Positions 18,753 through 28,000 of a DNA stretch of 64,000 nucleotides are shown here, in pieces. The position numbers were made by a program, and so were the translations under genes. This DNA is from a virus. The stretch is from positions 124,001-188,000 of the IMG/VR virus record IMGVR_UViG_3300017963_000190; one strand, given 5' to 3'. The notes under the pieces were generated by a model that ran no database searches, had not been told where the DNA came from, and was given only the letters and a program-made list of their open reading frames with translations. Every line of letters begins with the position of its first letter. Position 1 is the first letter of the stretch.

Positions 18753-20183
18753 CTACGCTATATTGAATTGCGGATGCAGAACCGGGAATTCATTTCTTCC
18801 ATTGAAGATGATAAGCTCGATGTCAGTTGTAGCTGTGTCAATCCTATTAAATATGGTGACATTGTATCTGCTCACACCGGCTACAGAGGTAAGCACCGCC
18901 TCCTGATAATCTCTAGGATCCAACCCATGTACGAAGAGGCGTCTATACTGCGTAGGTGCTAATGGATCGCGCAGGTACGATTCCGTGTAGTCGATTATCT
19001 CGTTGATGACTTCTTCTCGGTCCTCCACCGAGGTAGTAACCAACTCCGCTTCTATCTGCACTGGGATCGGGTAGCCTCTGCGGACTAGTACGTCCGTACC
19101 AAAAGGCATCGCTCTGTTAGTAAATGACTGCTGCGCGTCGTAGATGTTTTTGTAGTAGAAATATCGGATCTCTACGGTCTGCCCTGCTTCTAGCGAGAGC
19201 CCGTTCAGGAACACCCTATCTCGTGCGTTTGGAGAACTCCTTCGCACCGGATCTGTGTCTTGTATAAACTGAAAGGCTGCTGGGGAGCCATCTATGATCA
19301 CGGAGTTCACAGCGGCAACAGGCGGCTGGTCTATTGTCACAGACTGCTCTCTCCCCAGCGCTGTGTACTGCATGACGTCTTCCACCGTTTCGTCGGTGAT
19401 CACGTAGACGTCGTATCCGGTTTTACCGTTTAGGTGATTGAGCCGTTCAAAAAGCTCGAACTCAGACGACGATATCATACGGATGTCTGTAATACCAGAC
19501 GGATCGCTTCCCTGTACTTGAGCAATAAGGTTGCCGGCTAGATCCTGGTCTATGCCTTGGACAGTATTCCATAGCAACGCTCTGAACTGCACTTTATCTA
19601 GAGGATCGTTTCCTCCGTAGGCAGGCTCAGTATTAGTTACGCCATCAAAATCCTCTAGCTCAGACAGCAGAGTAGTTATCACGCCTTCAGGTAGATTAAA
19701 ATCCTCACCGATCGATATCGCTTCGGCCTGTACGTTTATCTCGTACCTTTTTGTGTCGGGGTTGTAGTATATGTCTGCGTTGTCCCCCTCCATGGTGCGA
19801 TCTTGTGTTATCGCAAAAGTATATCTCCCGTCTTCCGTACCGACCATATCACCTTCATACGCTGTATATAAAGTGCCGGCCTCTGGCCTGGAGTTTCTCC
19901 AAAGCGTTACGACTACATTAGCCAGGTCCCCCACGTCTGGATCTATGCCATAGTTTCGGCCAAGCGCGTCTATATCATCGTCATCTAGATTTTCTGCGTT
20001 CTCTAGCTGATAGATCGTTTGCAGGTAAGCCGCTTGCGTCTCTGTACGAGAGAGCTCCTCGGCCGCGATAAAGGTGAACACAGCAAACGGCCCCTTCAAT
20101 ATGTCGATGGTGGGGTCTATGTTTTGAAACGTCTCCTGCATGGAGAATAGGATGTCCTGTGTTTCTCTCGGTACAGTTGCCAT
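18753..20183 (-). CDS. Baseplate J-like protein (476 aa)
   Basis: The protein has the typical layout of the phage baseplate J family. The N-terminal helices include AEELSRTETQAAYLQTIYQL. A DDIDALGRNYGI segment follows, then beta-rich insertion domains with values such as GTLYTAYEGDMVGTEDGRYT. The C-terminal region (IPVQIEAELVTTSVEDREEV, then a helix and LREVQE-like end) matches gpJ, where LG..YG and late-helix motifs recur. It forms wedge subunits of the baseplate. Its neighbours, a gp25-like gene upstream and fibre genes downstream, fit the usual wedge order. Confidence 0.8.
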   Translation of the reverse strand: MATVPRETQDILFSMQETFQNIDPTIDILKGPFAVFTFIAAEELSRTETQAAYLQTIYQLENAENLDDDDIDALGRNYGIDPDVGDLANVVVTLWRNSRPEAGTLYTAYEGDMVGTEDGRYTFAITQDRTMEGDNADIYYNPDTKRYEINVQAEAISIGEDFNLPEGVITTLLSELEDFDGVTNTEPAYGGNDPLDKVQFRALLWNTVQGIDQDLAGNLIAQVQGSDPSGITDIRMISSSEFELFERLNHLNGKTGYDVYVITDETVEDVMQYTALGREQSVTIDQPPVAAVNSVIIDGSPAAFQFIQDTDPVRRSSPNARDRVFLNGLSLEAGQTVEIRYFYYKNIYDAQQSFTNRAMPFGTDVLVRRGYPIPVQIEAELVTTSVEDREEVINEIIDYTESYLRDPLAPTQYRRLFVHGLDPRDYQEAVLTSVAGVSRYNVTIFNRIDTATTDIELIIFNGRNEFPVLHPQFNIA

Positions 20184-20204
20184 GCTAAAACCTTTGTGTG
20201 AAGA

Positions 20205-20702
20205 TTAGGCGTAAGGTTCAGCCATCGAAGATGGCGTTACAAAAGCCTGCAGGTCCAACTCGTCCAATCCAGGAGGAAGTTGCTGTCCTAGGCTAACCGT
20301 GAATCCCATAGGTACTTCTTCGTAGCTAGACGTTATCACCCGAAGGTAAAAACCGTAGGTGAAGTTTCCTAGTTTAGAGGCCCAGAGTTCCCGTACCTCA
20401 TCTATGAGCTCGTCATCGTCGACGTAGTCATCCTCATCCTGTAGATCCCTGAGACGCTCTATAGACTCGTCTACAGCACTACGTATACGCTCTTCCACGG
20501 TAAGTGTAGTTAAGGTTGACGGATCCTCGTCAATCGCGTAGAGCTCGCTCCCATTGTACCAAGATTCCTCTATAGGATCCCAATTATTCAGTAACGATTC
20601 TGCGATGTCCTGTGCACATTTTTGGATGCCGTTTATGTACACAAACCTACCAGCAACGCTGACCGCGAGGTCTCCGTCTGCCACCATTATGGTAACACTC
20701 AT
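20205..20702 (-). CDS. Baseplate wedge protein, gp25/gpW-like (165 aa)
   Basis: A short helical-beta protein located directly before the J-like gene, the slot usually held by gp25/gpW in contractile tails. The segment IQKCAQDIAESLLNNWDPIEES and the following VEERIRSAVDESIERLRDL are consistent with the helix pair of that family. The usual EPR-type core motif is not evident, so the assignment is moderate and rests partly on gene order. Confidence 0.5.
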   Translation of the reverse strand: MSVTIMVADGDLAVSVAGRFVYINGIQKCAQDIAESLLNNWDPIEESWYNGSELYAIDEDPSTLTTLTVEERIRSAVDESIERLRDLQDEDDYVDDDELIDEVRELWASKLGNFTYGFYLRVITSSYEEVPMGFTVSLGQQLPPGLDELDLQAFVTPSSMAEPYA

Positions 20703-20714
20703 ACCGTGTGCTCC

Positions 20715-21260
20715 CTATGGGTACGAAGCTAGTACGCGAACCCAAGAACGGAGCTCGCGCTTAGCATCAGAGTTTATTGCCTGCCTGAATTGAGCGTCCA
20801 CGATAGAATCGAAAGTAGCGTGATATACTTCAGCCCGATCTATTTCTATCATACGCCCAGCAGTGGTGGTCATCGCCTGTAGCATAGGTTGTAGGCCATC
20901 ACGGATAATGACGTCATCAGCACCGTCCACATCGTCGACGAATTTTGCACGGAAGGTGTTGAATTTGCCTGTAACTTGCTGCAAGTCGGCTTGGATCGCG
21001 TTGCTGTTAGTAATCTGTTGAGCGGCAAATTCCCCCAACAAATCGTTGTAGTCCTGCGTTAGCGCACTTTCTTGAGCAGCCGCGAAAGCTTTCAGGTACT
21101 GTATTGCCTCGTTCTTTGTGCTAGACCCCAGTAGGATGAGGGCCCCTTCGGTATCCGTGGATATACTGGTTACCGACCCCAGCTCCGACGAGTAAAAATC
21201 CGGCAGCGTCTGCTTGCGGTTGAGCCGGATTTTCCGTTCTTGTTCGTCCGTCAGTGCCAT
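20715..21260 (-). CDS. Hypothetical baseplate-operon protein (181 aa)
   Basis: Mostly helical, with SIDVDTEGA-like and AFAAAQESALTQDYNDLLGEF stretches and a long C-terminal helix. It starts at ATG 21260 and ends 12 nt before the gp25-like gene. No motif is recognised. Its position between a large baseplate protein and the wedge genes suggests an assembly or baseplate component. Confidence 0.55.
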   Translation of the reverse strand: MALTDEQERKIRLNRKQTLPDFYSSELGSVTSISTDTEGALILLGSSTKNEAIQYLKAFAAAQESALTQDYNDLLGEFAAQQITNSNAIQADLQQVTGKFNTFRAKFVDDVDGADDVIIRDGLQPMLQAMTTTAGRMIEIDRAEVYHATFDSIVDAQFRQAINSDAKRELRSWVRVLASYP

Positions 21261-21287
21261 GCGCTTTGCCTATAAGGTAACTTCCAG

Positions 21288-23801
21288 CTAAATTACCTCA
21301 GATATTACGTCAGTTAGGGTACCAATTGAAGGGGGTGTACAATCATTTGTCTGCTGCGTAGCAGAGTCGCTCACTGCTGAAGCCTCTCCCACGTCGTTGA
21401 AGAGCTCCTTGATAGCTTTGTCCAATTTGCTTATCGTTTCTAGTTTTGAGTTCAAGCTTTCGGTGATGTCGCTCATGACCTGCTGAACCCCGCGTGTTAT
21501 TTCCTGCGTGGTCTCCACCGCTGTTTTTATTGCCTGCCCTGTAAAGTTTTGTATTTCCTCTGTTACCTCAGTTTTGGTTTCGGTCTTTGGGAATAAATCC
21601 ATGTGTGGGATTGTGTCCGTGACAGCCGAAATTGAGGTGGAGTCGTTCATTATACCTTGAACAGTTTTTGGATCGCAGTCCTTGTTTGGGTCTTTTCCAT
21701 CTTGGCAGGGGCTCTCATCCGACCCCAAGTCAGTGCTTCCTAAAAGGTCGTTCATCAATGAGTTCACCATACAGAGCGGCTTCTCCAACGTCTTCATGAT
21801 GGACTCAAAGGCAGAGGTTAAAGTCTCATCTAGGGTGTCACTTAACTCCTTGAGGGCGTCTCCCAGCAGCGACATTGGTATCGGAATGCCGCCTATGGAT
21901 ATGCTCCCTAGCCCACTGCTACCGCCGATGCTGCCTGCGCCACCAACACTGACGTCCCCAGGCAGTGGGATGTCTGGCTGCCCGCTCACGGAAGTAGAGG
22001 ATCCCAAGAGGCATTCTGCTAGATCGTTGTTAAGCAGATTCTCCGTCATGGACATCATATTCTGCAGCTTGTTCAGTACCCCCTTAGCGATGTCCATTAG
22101 ACTGCCGATGGTACGATCGAATACTTTGGTGGCTGTTGACGCTACAGAAGACAGGGCAGCATAGGCTGATTCGATCTTCTTGGATAAGGCAGGCAACGCG
22201 TCAAATGGTAGATTTGGGAGGTCTAGCCCAGGGACGTTCGGGCTGGTGAATTGAGGTGAAGAATATTTGTCGAAAGTGCTTTGTAGCTCATCCCCCGTCA
22301 TCCCAGCTGTATCGATCGCACTATTTATGGCTTCCCACACATCGTCCGGATCTTGAACTTGCGCTTTTGTGGAGACCATGTTTCTCTGCTGTCTAGCGCA
22401 AGCCTTCCCTCTAGAAGTGAGTTCCTTGGCAAGATCAGCATCATTCCCGGTTTTAGATAAATCTATGGCCTGCGCGGCTACTATCGGCTTCTTTATCTTC
22501 GTCCGCATGCCATTCGGCAAAGTCGGGCGATTGTTTTGCAGCATCCGTTGCAGCGTTTCAGCCTTTTCGGTGGCATCATCTTGAGCCGGAGGTTTTATAC
22601 CGGGAGCGTCTTTTTTAAGAAGCTCATCAATCTCATCGTCGGTGAAACTGAAGAGAGAAAATAATTCTGGATCCTCCACAGTCGCTACAACTGGGATCTG
22701 GGCATCTCCTATGTACTCCTCTGTGACAGGAGTTTCTCCCGCCATGATGTCGTCTACTAATAGATCGTCGTACCCCCAGTAGGAGATCTTATTGTAGGAC
22801 ACAAGGCTTGGCTTTGATTCTTCTACCCAAAGTATGTACCCATTCAGCTTGGATACATCACCGTCGGCGTAGGTGGTAGCGGTATCCTCCAGGCTTCTGT
22901 TATACGATCGAAAAACCTCTCTTACGGTAACGAGAGGCTGTACTTCTCCGCAGACATTCTCGTATGAGGTGTACTCTACGTTTTGGGTGAGAAATAGATG
23001 CGGTATCTGTTGCGCATCGCTCAACCTCTGCAGATAGATTTTCAGCTGGTCTACATCCTGCCCGAGGGCGTTGTATAGGACGCGAATACCTACCAGATTC
23101 GTCCCTTCCACCAAAAACAGCTTTTTGTTGATAATGACGTAGTCATCATCCACCGATTCCAAGTACTCCACGGCTTCGGCGTCCGATTCTACTACCGGGA
23201 TGTTCACAGATCGCATAAGGTCTTGGTAGGTCTTTTTGCCGAACTGCTTAGCTATTTCATCGGCAGCCTGTTCCGCATCTTTGAGCGGAGCTCCTTTTCC
23301 GCCGGACAGAAAGGTCGTGGGCACGACTATTGGTGTGTAAGATCCATCCCCAACGAGCTCGGAGGTTACGAGCTCAGCTACGTCCGGATCGGACATCCAA
23401 ACGGCCAGGGTGGTGGCTGTGTTGTATGTTGGGTCGATGTGCCCAGAGGAAGCCACAGGAAGTATCAGCACTATTGTCTTTTCGGTAACCTCTGCCGAAG
23501 GCGGCCTGTCTGTGAATACTCCTCCTACAAAATCAGGCCCGCGGTACGCGTACTGTATTGATATCTCATTGCCCCCTGCTCCCTCCTCAACAGCTGTCCA
23601 CTCCACCTTATTGAAGTCGCTGTCCCCTAGAATCACGCTGGCCTGTATTTTGTCCCCTGTGAGCTGATCGAGCTCATCTTTAAGATCGGCAATTAAGGTG
23701 TCCGCCTCGTTTTGAACATCCCTGAGAGTACCGTTTACCAGCGAAACCGCCTCGAATGTCTCGTTCTGTATTTGGCAGCCAAGATAAATTGATGGAGACA
23801 T
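21288..23801 (-). CDS. Large baseplate protein with sheath-like N-terminal repeat (837 aa)
   Basis: Residues 50-170 (VILGDSDFNKVEWTAVEEG, GNEISIQY, ... AELVTSELVGDGS, FLSGGKG) follow a pattern seen in phage tail sheath and sheath-associated domains: A-x-x-x-G-x-x-GN-x-I, then LVT, then L-S/A-GG. The C-terminal half has many amphipathic helices and Gly/Ser-rich linkers (about 590-660), then a CQDGKDPNKDCDPKT loop with three Cys. The rest ends in a long helical region. It is probably a baseplate-to-sheath connector; the exact role is unknown. Confidence 0.5.
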   Translation of the reverse strand: MSPSIYLGCQIQNETFEAVSLVNGTLRDVQNEADTLIADLKDELDQLTGDKIQASVILGDSDFNKVEWTAVEEGAGGNEISIQYAYRGPDFVGGVFTDRPPSAEVTEKTIVLILPVASSGHIDPTYNTATTLAVWMSDPDVAELVTSELVGDGSYTPIVVPTTFLSGGKGAPLKDAEQAADEIAKQFGKKTYQDLMRSVNIPVVESDAEAVEYLESVDDDYVIINKKLFLVEGTNLVGIRVLYNALGQDVDQLKIYLQRLSDAQQIPHLFLTQNVEYTSYENVCGEVQPLVTVREVFRSYNRSLEDTATTYADGDVSKLNGYILWVEESKPSLVSYNKISYWGYDDLLVDDIMAGETPVTEEYIGDAQIPVVATVEDPELFSLFSFTDDEIDELLKKDAPGIKPPAQDDATEKAETLQRMLQNNRPTLPNGMRTKIKKPIVAAQAIDLSKTGNDADLAKELTSRGKACARQQRNMVSTKAQVQDPDDVWEAINSAIDTAGMTGDELQSTFDKYSSPQFTSPNVPGLDLPNLPFDALPALSKKIESAYAALSSVASTATKVFDRTIGSLMDIAKGVLNKLQNMMSMTENLLNNDLAECLLGSSTSVSGQPDIPLPGDVSVGGAGSIGGSSGLGSISIGGIPIPMSLLGDALKELSDTLDETLTSAFESIMKTLEKPLCMVNSLMNDLLGSTDLGSDESPCQDGKDPNKDCDPKTVQGIMNDSTSISAVTDTIPHMDLFPKTETKTEVTEEIQNFTGQAIKTAVETTQEITRGVQQVMSDITESLNSKLETISKLDKAIKELFNDVGEASAVSDSATQQTNDCTPPSIGTLTDVISEVI

Positions 23802-23810
23802 CTTTTATTC

Positions 23811-25073
23811 CTACCCACTAGCCTTCACTTGTGTGCTCGCTACTTGAGAAATGGACCCGGCGGCGCTTCCTACGGCAGTAGCCGCCGTTTGCGCTGCAGT
23901 TGCTACTACTGGGAAGGCAACAGAGAAACTTGGATCTGTGGCCATAATCTGCAAAAACGCTTGCAGCGCAGATAAAGCTGGGGTCATCACGGATGATACT
24001 CCAGGAGCCAACGCTATGGGAATGGAAGGGGCGGCACCAAAGCCTACGTCTGGACTGTTCATCCGTATTTGAGGGGCTTTGCAGGTGTAGTTTGTCGTTG
24101 CGTTAACGCCGACCGACTGTGCCTTGGTGCTGGCGGATGTGCCAAACTGAAATACTCCTGTTTTGAGCGCCGTCAGCTTGATGTCCTTGGCGGACACACT
24201 TAACACGTTTTTTGCTCCCAGGTCCACCTTGGTTTCCACCGCCTGCGTGGAATTAACGAAAACTATGTTGAGCTCTTCGTCCACCTCGAAGGTCAAGTCC
24301 CCTGTCTTTTTATGGAACCATTTACGCTGCTGTCGCAGCTTTTTATTGGTTGAGGACTGCGTGGAGAACTGTCCCATAACGTCGACCACGTGCCCTTCTT
24401 GATTACTCATCAAGGAGGACCCATCCGACTTATTCAGCCATCTGCTGTACTCTACAGCGAATTTGCTGTCCTCAGTACGCACGTAACCTTGGATCAGGTT
24501 TGGTCTCTGCTGATCTGGTCGCTTTACCACACCAAACCGTTCTTCATGCGCAATGGTTGCAGGTGCGGCTAAATGGAGCCGCCTGTTGTATGTTGGAGCG
24601 ATAGAACGTATGTCCAGGTGCGTTTGGCGTAGCTCATGTCGTAAGGAGCCGCCACGTAGTTCTATATCGCCTAGGCTACCAAAGAAAGCGTACGCGCGCC
24701 CAGCTGTCATCACTTCTATTTCACCTGGGTCTAAAGGACGATATAATAGTTGGCCCTCTCTGTAGAGCTTCGACTTGCCAGCAGGATCTACGTTGACGTA
24801 GCCACTGATTTCTTCACGTACGCTGTCACCTCTCTGCATGGTGAGTACAGTGGTCCCTGCTTCCGGAAGCACGCGTATCCAACTGTTGGACCCCATGTAT
24901 GGGTGCATGACTCGCATACGCGTCCGTCCTGGATTAAGCGCCATGCCTAAGGATAGAAATTCGGTTTCAGGTAGAGAGTGTTCTACTACCGCTCGTACCG
25001 GCAGGCGGCGATTTCGATCCGCTTCGTCGAGCTTATCGATCTCGTATAACATCTGATTAGATGAAATCACCAT
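23811..25073 (-). CDS. Baseplate spike/central puncturing protein, OB-fold type (420 aa)
   Basis: Residues 45-100 (GRTRMRVMHPYMGSNSWIRV then PEAGTTVLTMQRGD) have the form of the gp5/gpV N-terminal OB fold. A beta-rich middle follows, with short repeats (DLTFEVDEELNIVFVN, VLSVSAKDIKLTALKTG) resembling a beta-helix spike. The C-terminus is Ala/Ser/Thr-rich and may be a flexible cap. The ATG at 25073 has GAGG 6 nt upstream. It follows the hub gene by 9 nt, as expected for hub-spike pairs. Confidence 0.65.
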   Translation of the reverse strand: MVISSNQMLYEIDKLDEADRNRRLPVRAVVEHSLPETEFLSLGMALNPGRTRMRVMHPYMGSNSWIRVLPEAGTTVLTMQRGDSVREEISGYVNVDPAGKSKLYREGQLLYRPLDPGEIEVMTAGRAYAFFGSLGDIELRGGSLRHELRQTHLDIRSIAPTYNRRLHLAAPATIAHEERFGVVKRPDQQRPNLIQGYVRTEDSKFAVEYSRWLNKSDGSSLMSNQEGHVVDVMGQFSTQSSTNKKLRQQRKWFHKKTGDLTFEVDEELNIVFVNSTQAVETKVDLGAKNVLSVSAKDIKLTALKTGVFQFGTSASTKAQSVGVNATTNYTCKAPQIRMNSPDVGFGAAPSIPIALAPGVSSVMTPALSALQAFLQIMATDPSFSVAFPVVATAAQTAATAVGSAAGSISQVASTQVKASG

Positions 25074-25082
25074 TGCTTGCCT

Positions 25083-28000
25083 CTACTTGTAGTAAATGTA
25101 GCCAATTCCAAGTCCGCTAGTACGTCCAGCGGTGGCGCGTATCTGCTCTAAATTCAAGGCGCGTTTTCCTGCGGCCCTCACTCTAGCACGCGCTCTGCCA
25201 CGGATATAGGAAAGTGGGGTACTCCCTCTAATCCAGCCTCCTTTGATGTGAGCAAGAACCCCTAGCGCGGTGTATGTTTTTCCTCTCAAGGTTACTGTTT
25301 TACCTTTCATGCAATCTTTCCACCCACTAGTGTATGGAGAGAGCACAGCTTTAAGGTAATTCCTATATCGGTACCGTCTACCGCTCCAAGCGCTTAACCT
25401 TCTGCCGCAATCTTTCGATGCTCTGTTCCAAACATTGACCACCTTATTCAGCTCCATCCGGCAGATATTTCGGTACAACGTCTTTCTGGAGTAGCGGCTA
25501 CCGTGTAGAATATTGTAAGCAACCCCCCGGAACTTTCTATACTTACCGGAGAAGTAGGCAAATGGATGCTGTCTCTTCTTTAGATTTATGAACTGCTCTG
25601 GATTGAAAAATAAGGTGATGTTGACGTAGGTCAGCGGTATTTTAGTTCCGCGAACCGCGGCCCCAGGTACCTTCGAGTCCCCCACATATTGCTGGTAACG
25701 AGACCTCTTTTGGAAATACTCAACCACGTCCTTGATCGTGATGTTCTTCTTTTTTAGCACCCTCCCTAACCTGCGCTGCCAATAATCATTTGCGCGCCGG
25801 TTCATCTTATCCTTAGCCTTTGGATCTGTTCCGCGCGCTTTCCACATTCCAGCGGCCATGGCAAGCGTTGAGTCTATGTAATACTTATTCGCGGCTATAG
25901 CTATTTTGGTCTGATGCTTGTCGCTCTTGCTCTCAGCCTGCCCTTGTGCAATATACATGTTCACGTGCAAGTGCGGGCCCGTTGCTCCAGAGGCACCTAC
26001 GTAGCAGCAGGTGTCTCCAGCACGAAAGACTGGATTACCTTTGGTCCCCTCTTTCACATCCTTTCCAAGCACCTTCCCTTCTTTGCGTACAAGATTGTTT
26101 AAGTGAATGTATCTAAACATGCAGCGTATGCGGCCACTCTTTTGTCCACCCTTAGGTAGCTGGAAATAGCCCCAGCAGTCGATCCACAATCCAGTACCTC
26201 CGTAATACCATTCCAGTCTAAGCCCATTTGGGTTGGTGCCGTTGTTAGTTAGTCCCAACCACATGAGGTACTGATCGACATATATCTTGTAGTACGGTCC
26301 TATTTTGCTTCGATTTCTGACTCTGAACGCACCGGCGTTCTTGGCTTTATCTGCTCGGATCCATCCATAATTGGTAGCCCCTTGAAGAGGCCCAACCTTC
26401 ATGCCCGCATCAGCATAATCTATATCTATCGGTGCCAGGCAATGTGTACCAGTGGCGGTTTTTACATCCAGCCCGCTGTGCATGTAATCCTTTTTGCTGT
26501 GGCTCCGAAATAGTTTTCTATACCCGCTTCTGGTGGCAACACGGAAGTAACCAAAGGCCTCGTATTTCTTATGGTTCAGATATTTCCATGGGCTATTGAC
26601 GTACTTCATTGGATCACTGACGTCCAAATCCGTGCGCGTATTTTGGGGGGTCCCTTGAGGCTCATCTTTCTTTGGGGTCTCACTCATGACGATGCCAGCT
26701 TTATTCGTAATGGTGGCACGCTTCTCCTCTTTTTGTGGTCTGGATGCCTTCGTTCCTGATGGTGGCTGAGTCGCGAAGTCTGCGCCAAACGTGCCAGCGA
26801 CGCTAGCGGAGAACGCGCTCGCTTGTCGCGCCCTGTTTGCCAAGCGGCTCGTGCAGCTCGACGCGCCGCTACCCGTCTTCGTGGCGCTTTTGCCTGAGCG
26901 TACGCCTTCCTTAGATTGGAAAGAGGACAGCCCCGTGAAGAATCCTGTGTAGTCGATCGGCTGCCTCTCGCCGCCGGCAATGAAACGAAAGGTGCCGTCA
27001 CGGAATAGCCAGCGAGTATAGGTGAGGTTTAAATCTGTAGTGCACTCCCCGTTGGGGGCGGACATAGTGTGCGTGACTGATTGAGGAAGACCGATCCGTT
27101 GTCTTGGGATGAAGTGTATAGGCCTGTTAGGCAAAATGTACGGACGAAACTGAATGGCCATGTTGAGGATATGTGATCTCCCCAATTGCCGCTGAATATG
27201 AAATAGCCCGTATACCTGCAGTTGGTCTAGGGCTTGTGTCTGCCCAGCAGCTCCAGGGGCACCGACGCCTGGTATGCGCAAATTGATATTCTCTACACGC
27301 ACGCCTAAGCGACGGGCTAGGATAGGAGCCATGATAACGATGTGGCGGAGCTTGTTTGTAGGGGCCTTCCCTTTTGTTACTTGGTCTATCTGGAGATGTG
27401 GTTCCAGCCCTTCCAATACCCAAGCGGTGGGTATTTCCTGTGACTCCTCAGCAATAGAGGAGTTCTTCCAGGTTTTCTCAACAGTGTACGCTCCAGAAAA
27501 GTCGGAGCCGAAATCTGCAGGCATCGCATTATAATGAGGTATCTCGAATACTAGATCGCCGTACCCTGACACATAAAATTGGTAATCTAAAGTAGAACAA
27601 ATGTCGTCCAGAAGCGCTTTGCGTGTTTTGTAGTTCAGGGAGGTTGAATTGGTGCCAACGTTACCGAGATGCTGCTGTACAATCGTCGCCGCACCAGTCC
27701 CTCTGGCTGGACGCAGGAGATGGTAAAATACGTTGTACGGAGAAAAGTCTGCTTTTAGAGCGCTGACAGTGCCTCTCCCGACCTCGGTGACCTCAGCGAA
27801 CGTCATCGGTCGTCCGAGAACACCGAAGAGAGCGGTGCGGTTGAAACCGTCCAGTTTGGTTTTGTCGGTTCGGTAGCTGTCTATGTTTACCTCTACGCCG
27901 CGGACTATGCGCTGCTGCTCACAGCATAGGTACTCCACCGACTGCTCAAATGACTTACCCGCTAGTGGGTGTGGGTTTATTCGATCTGTGGCTGTAACTA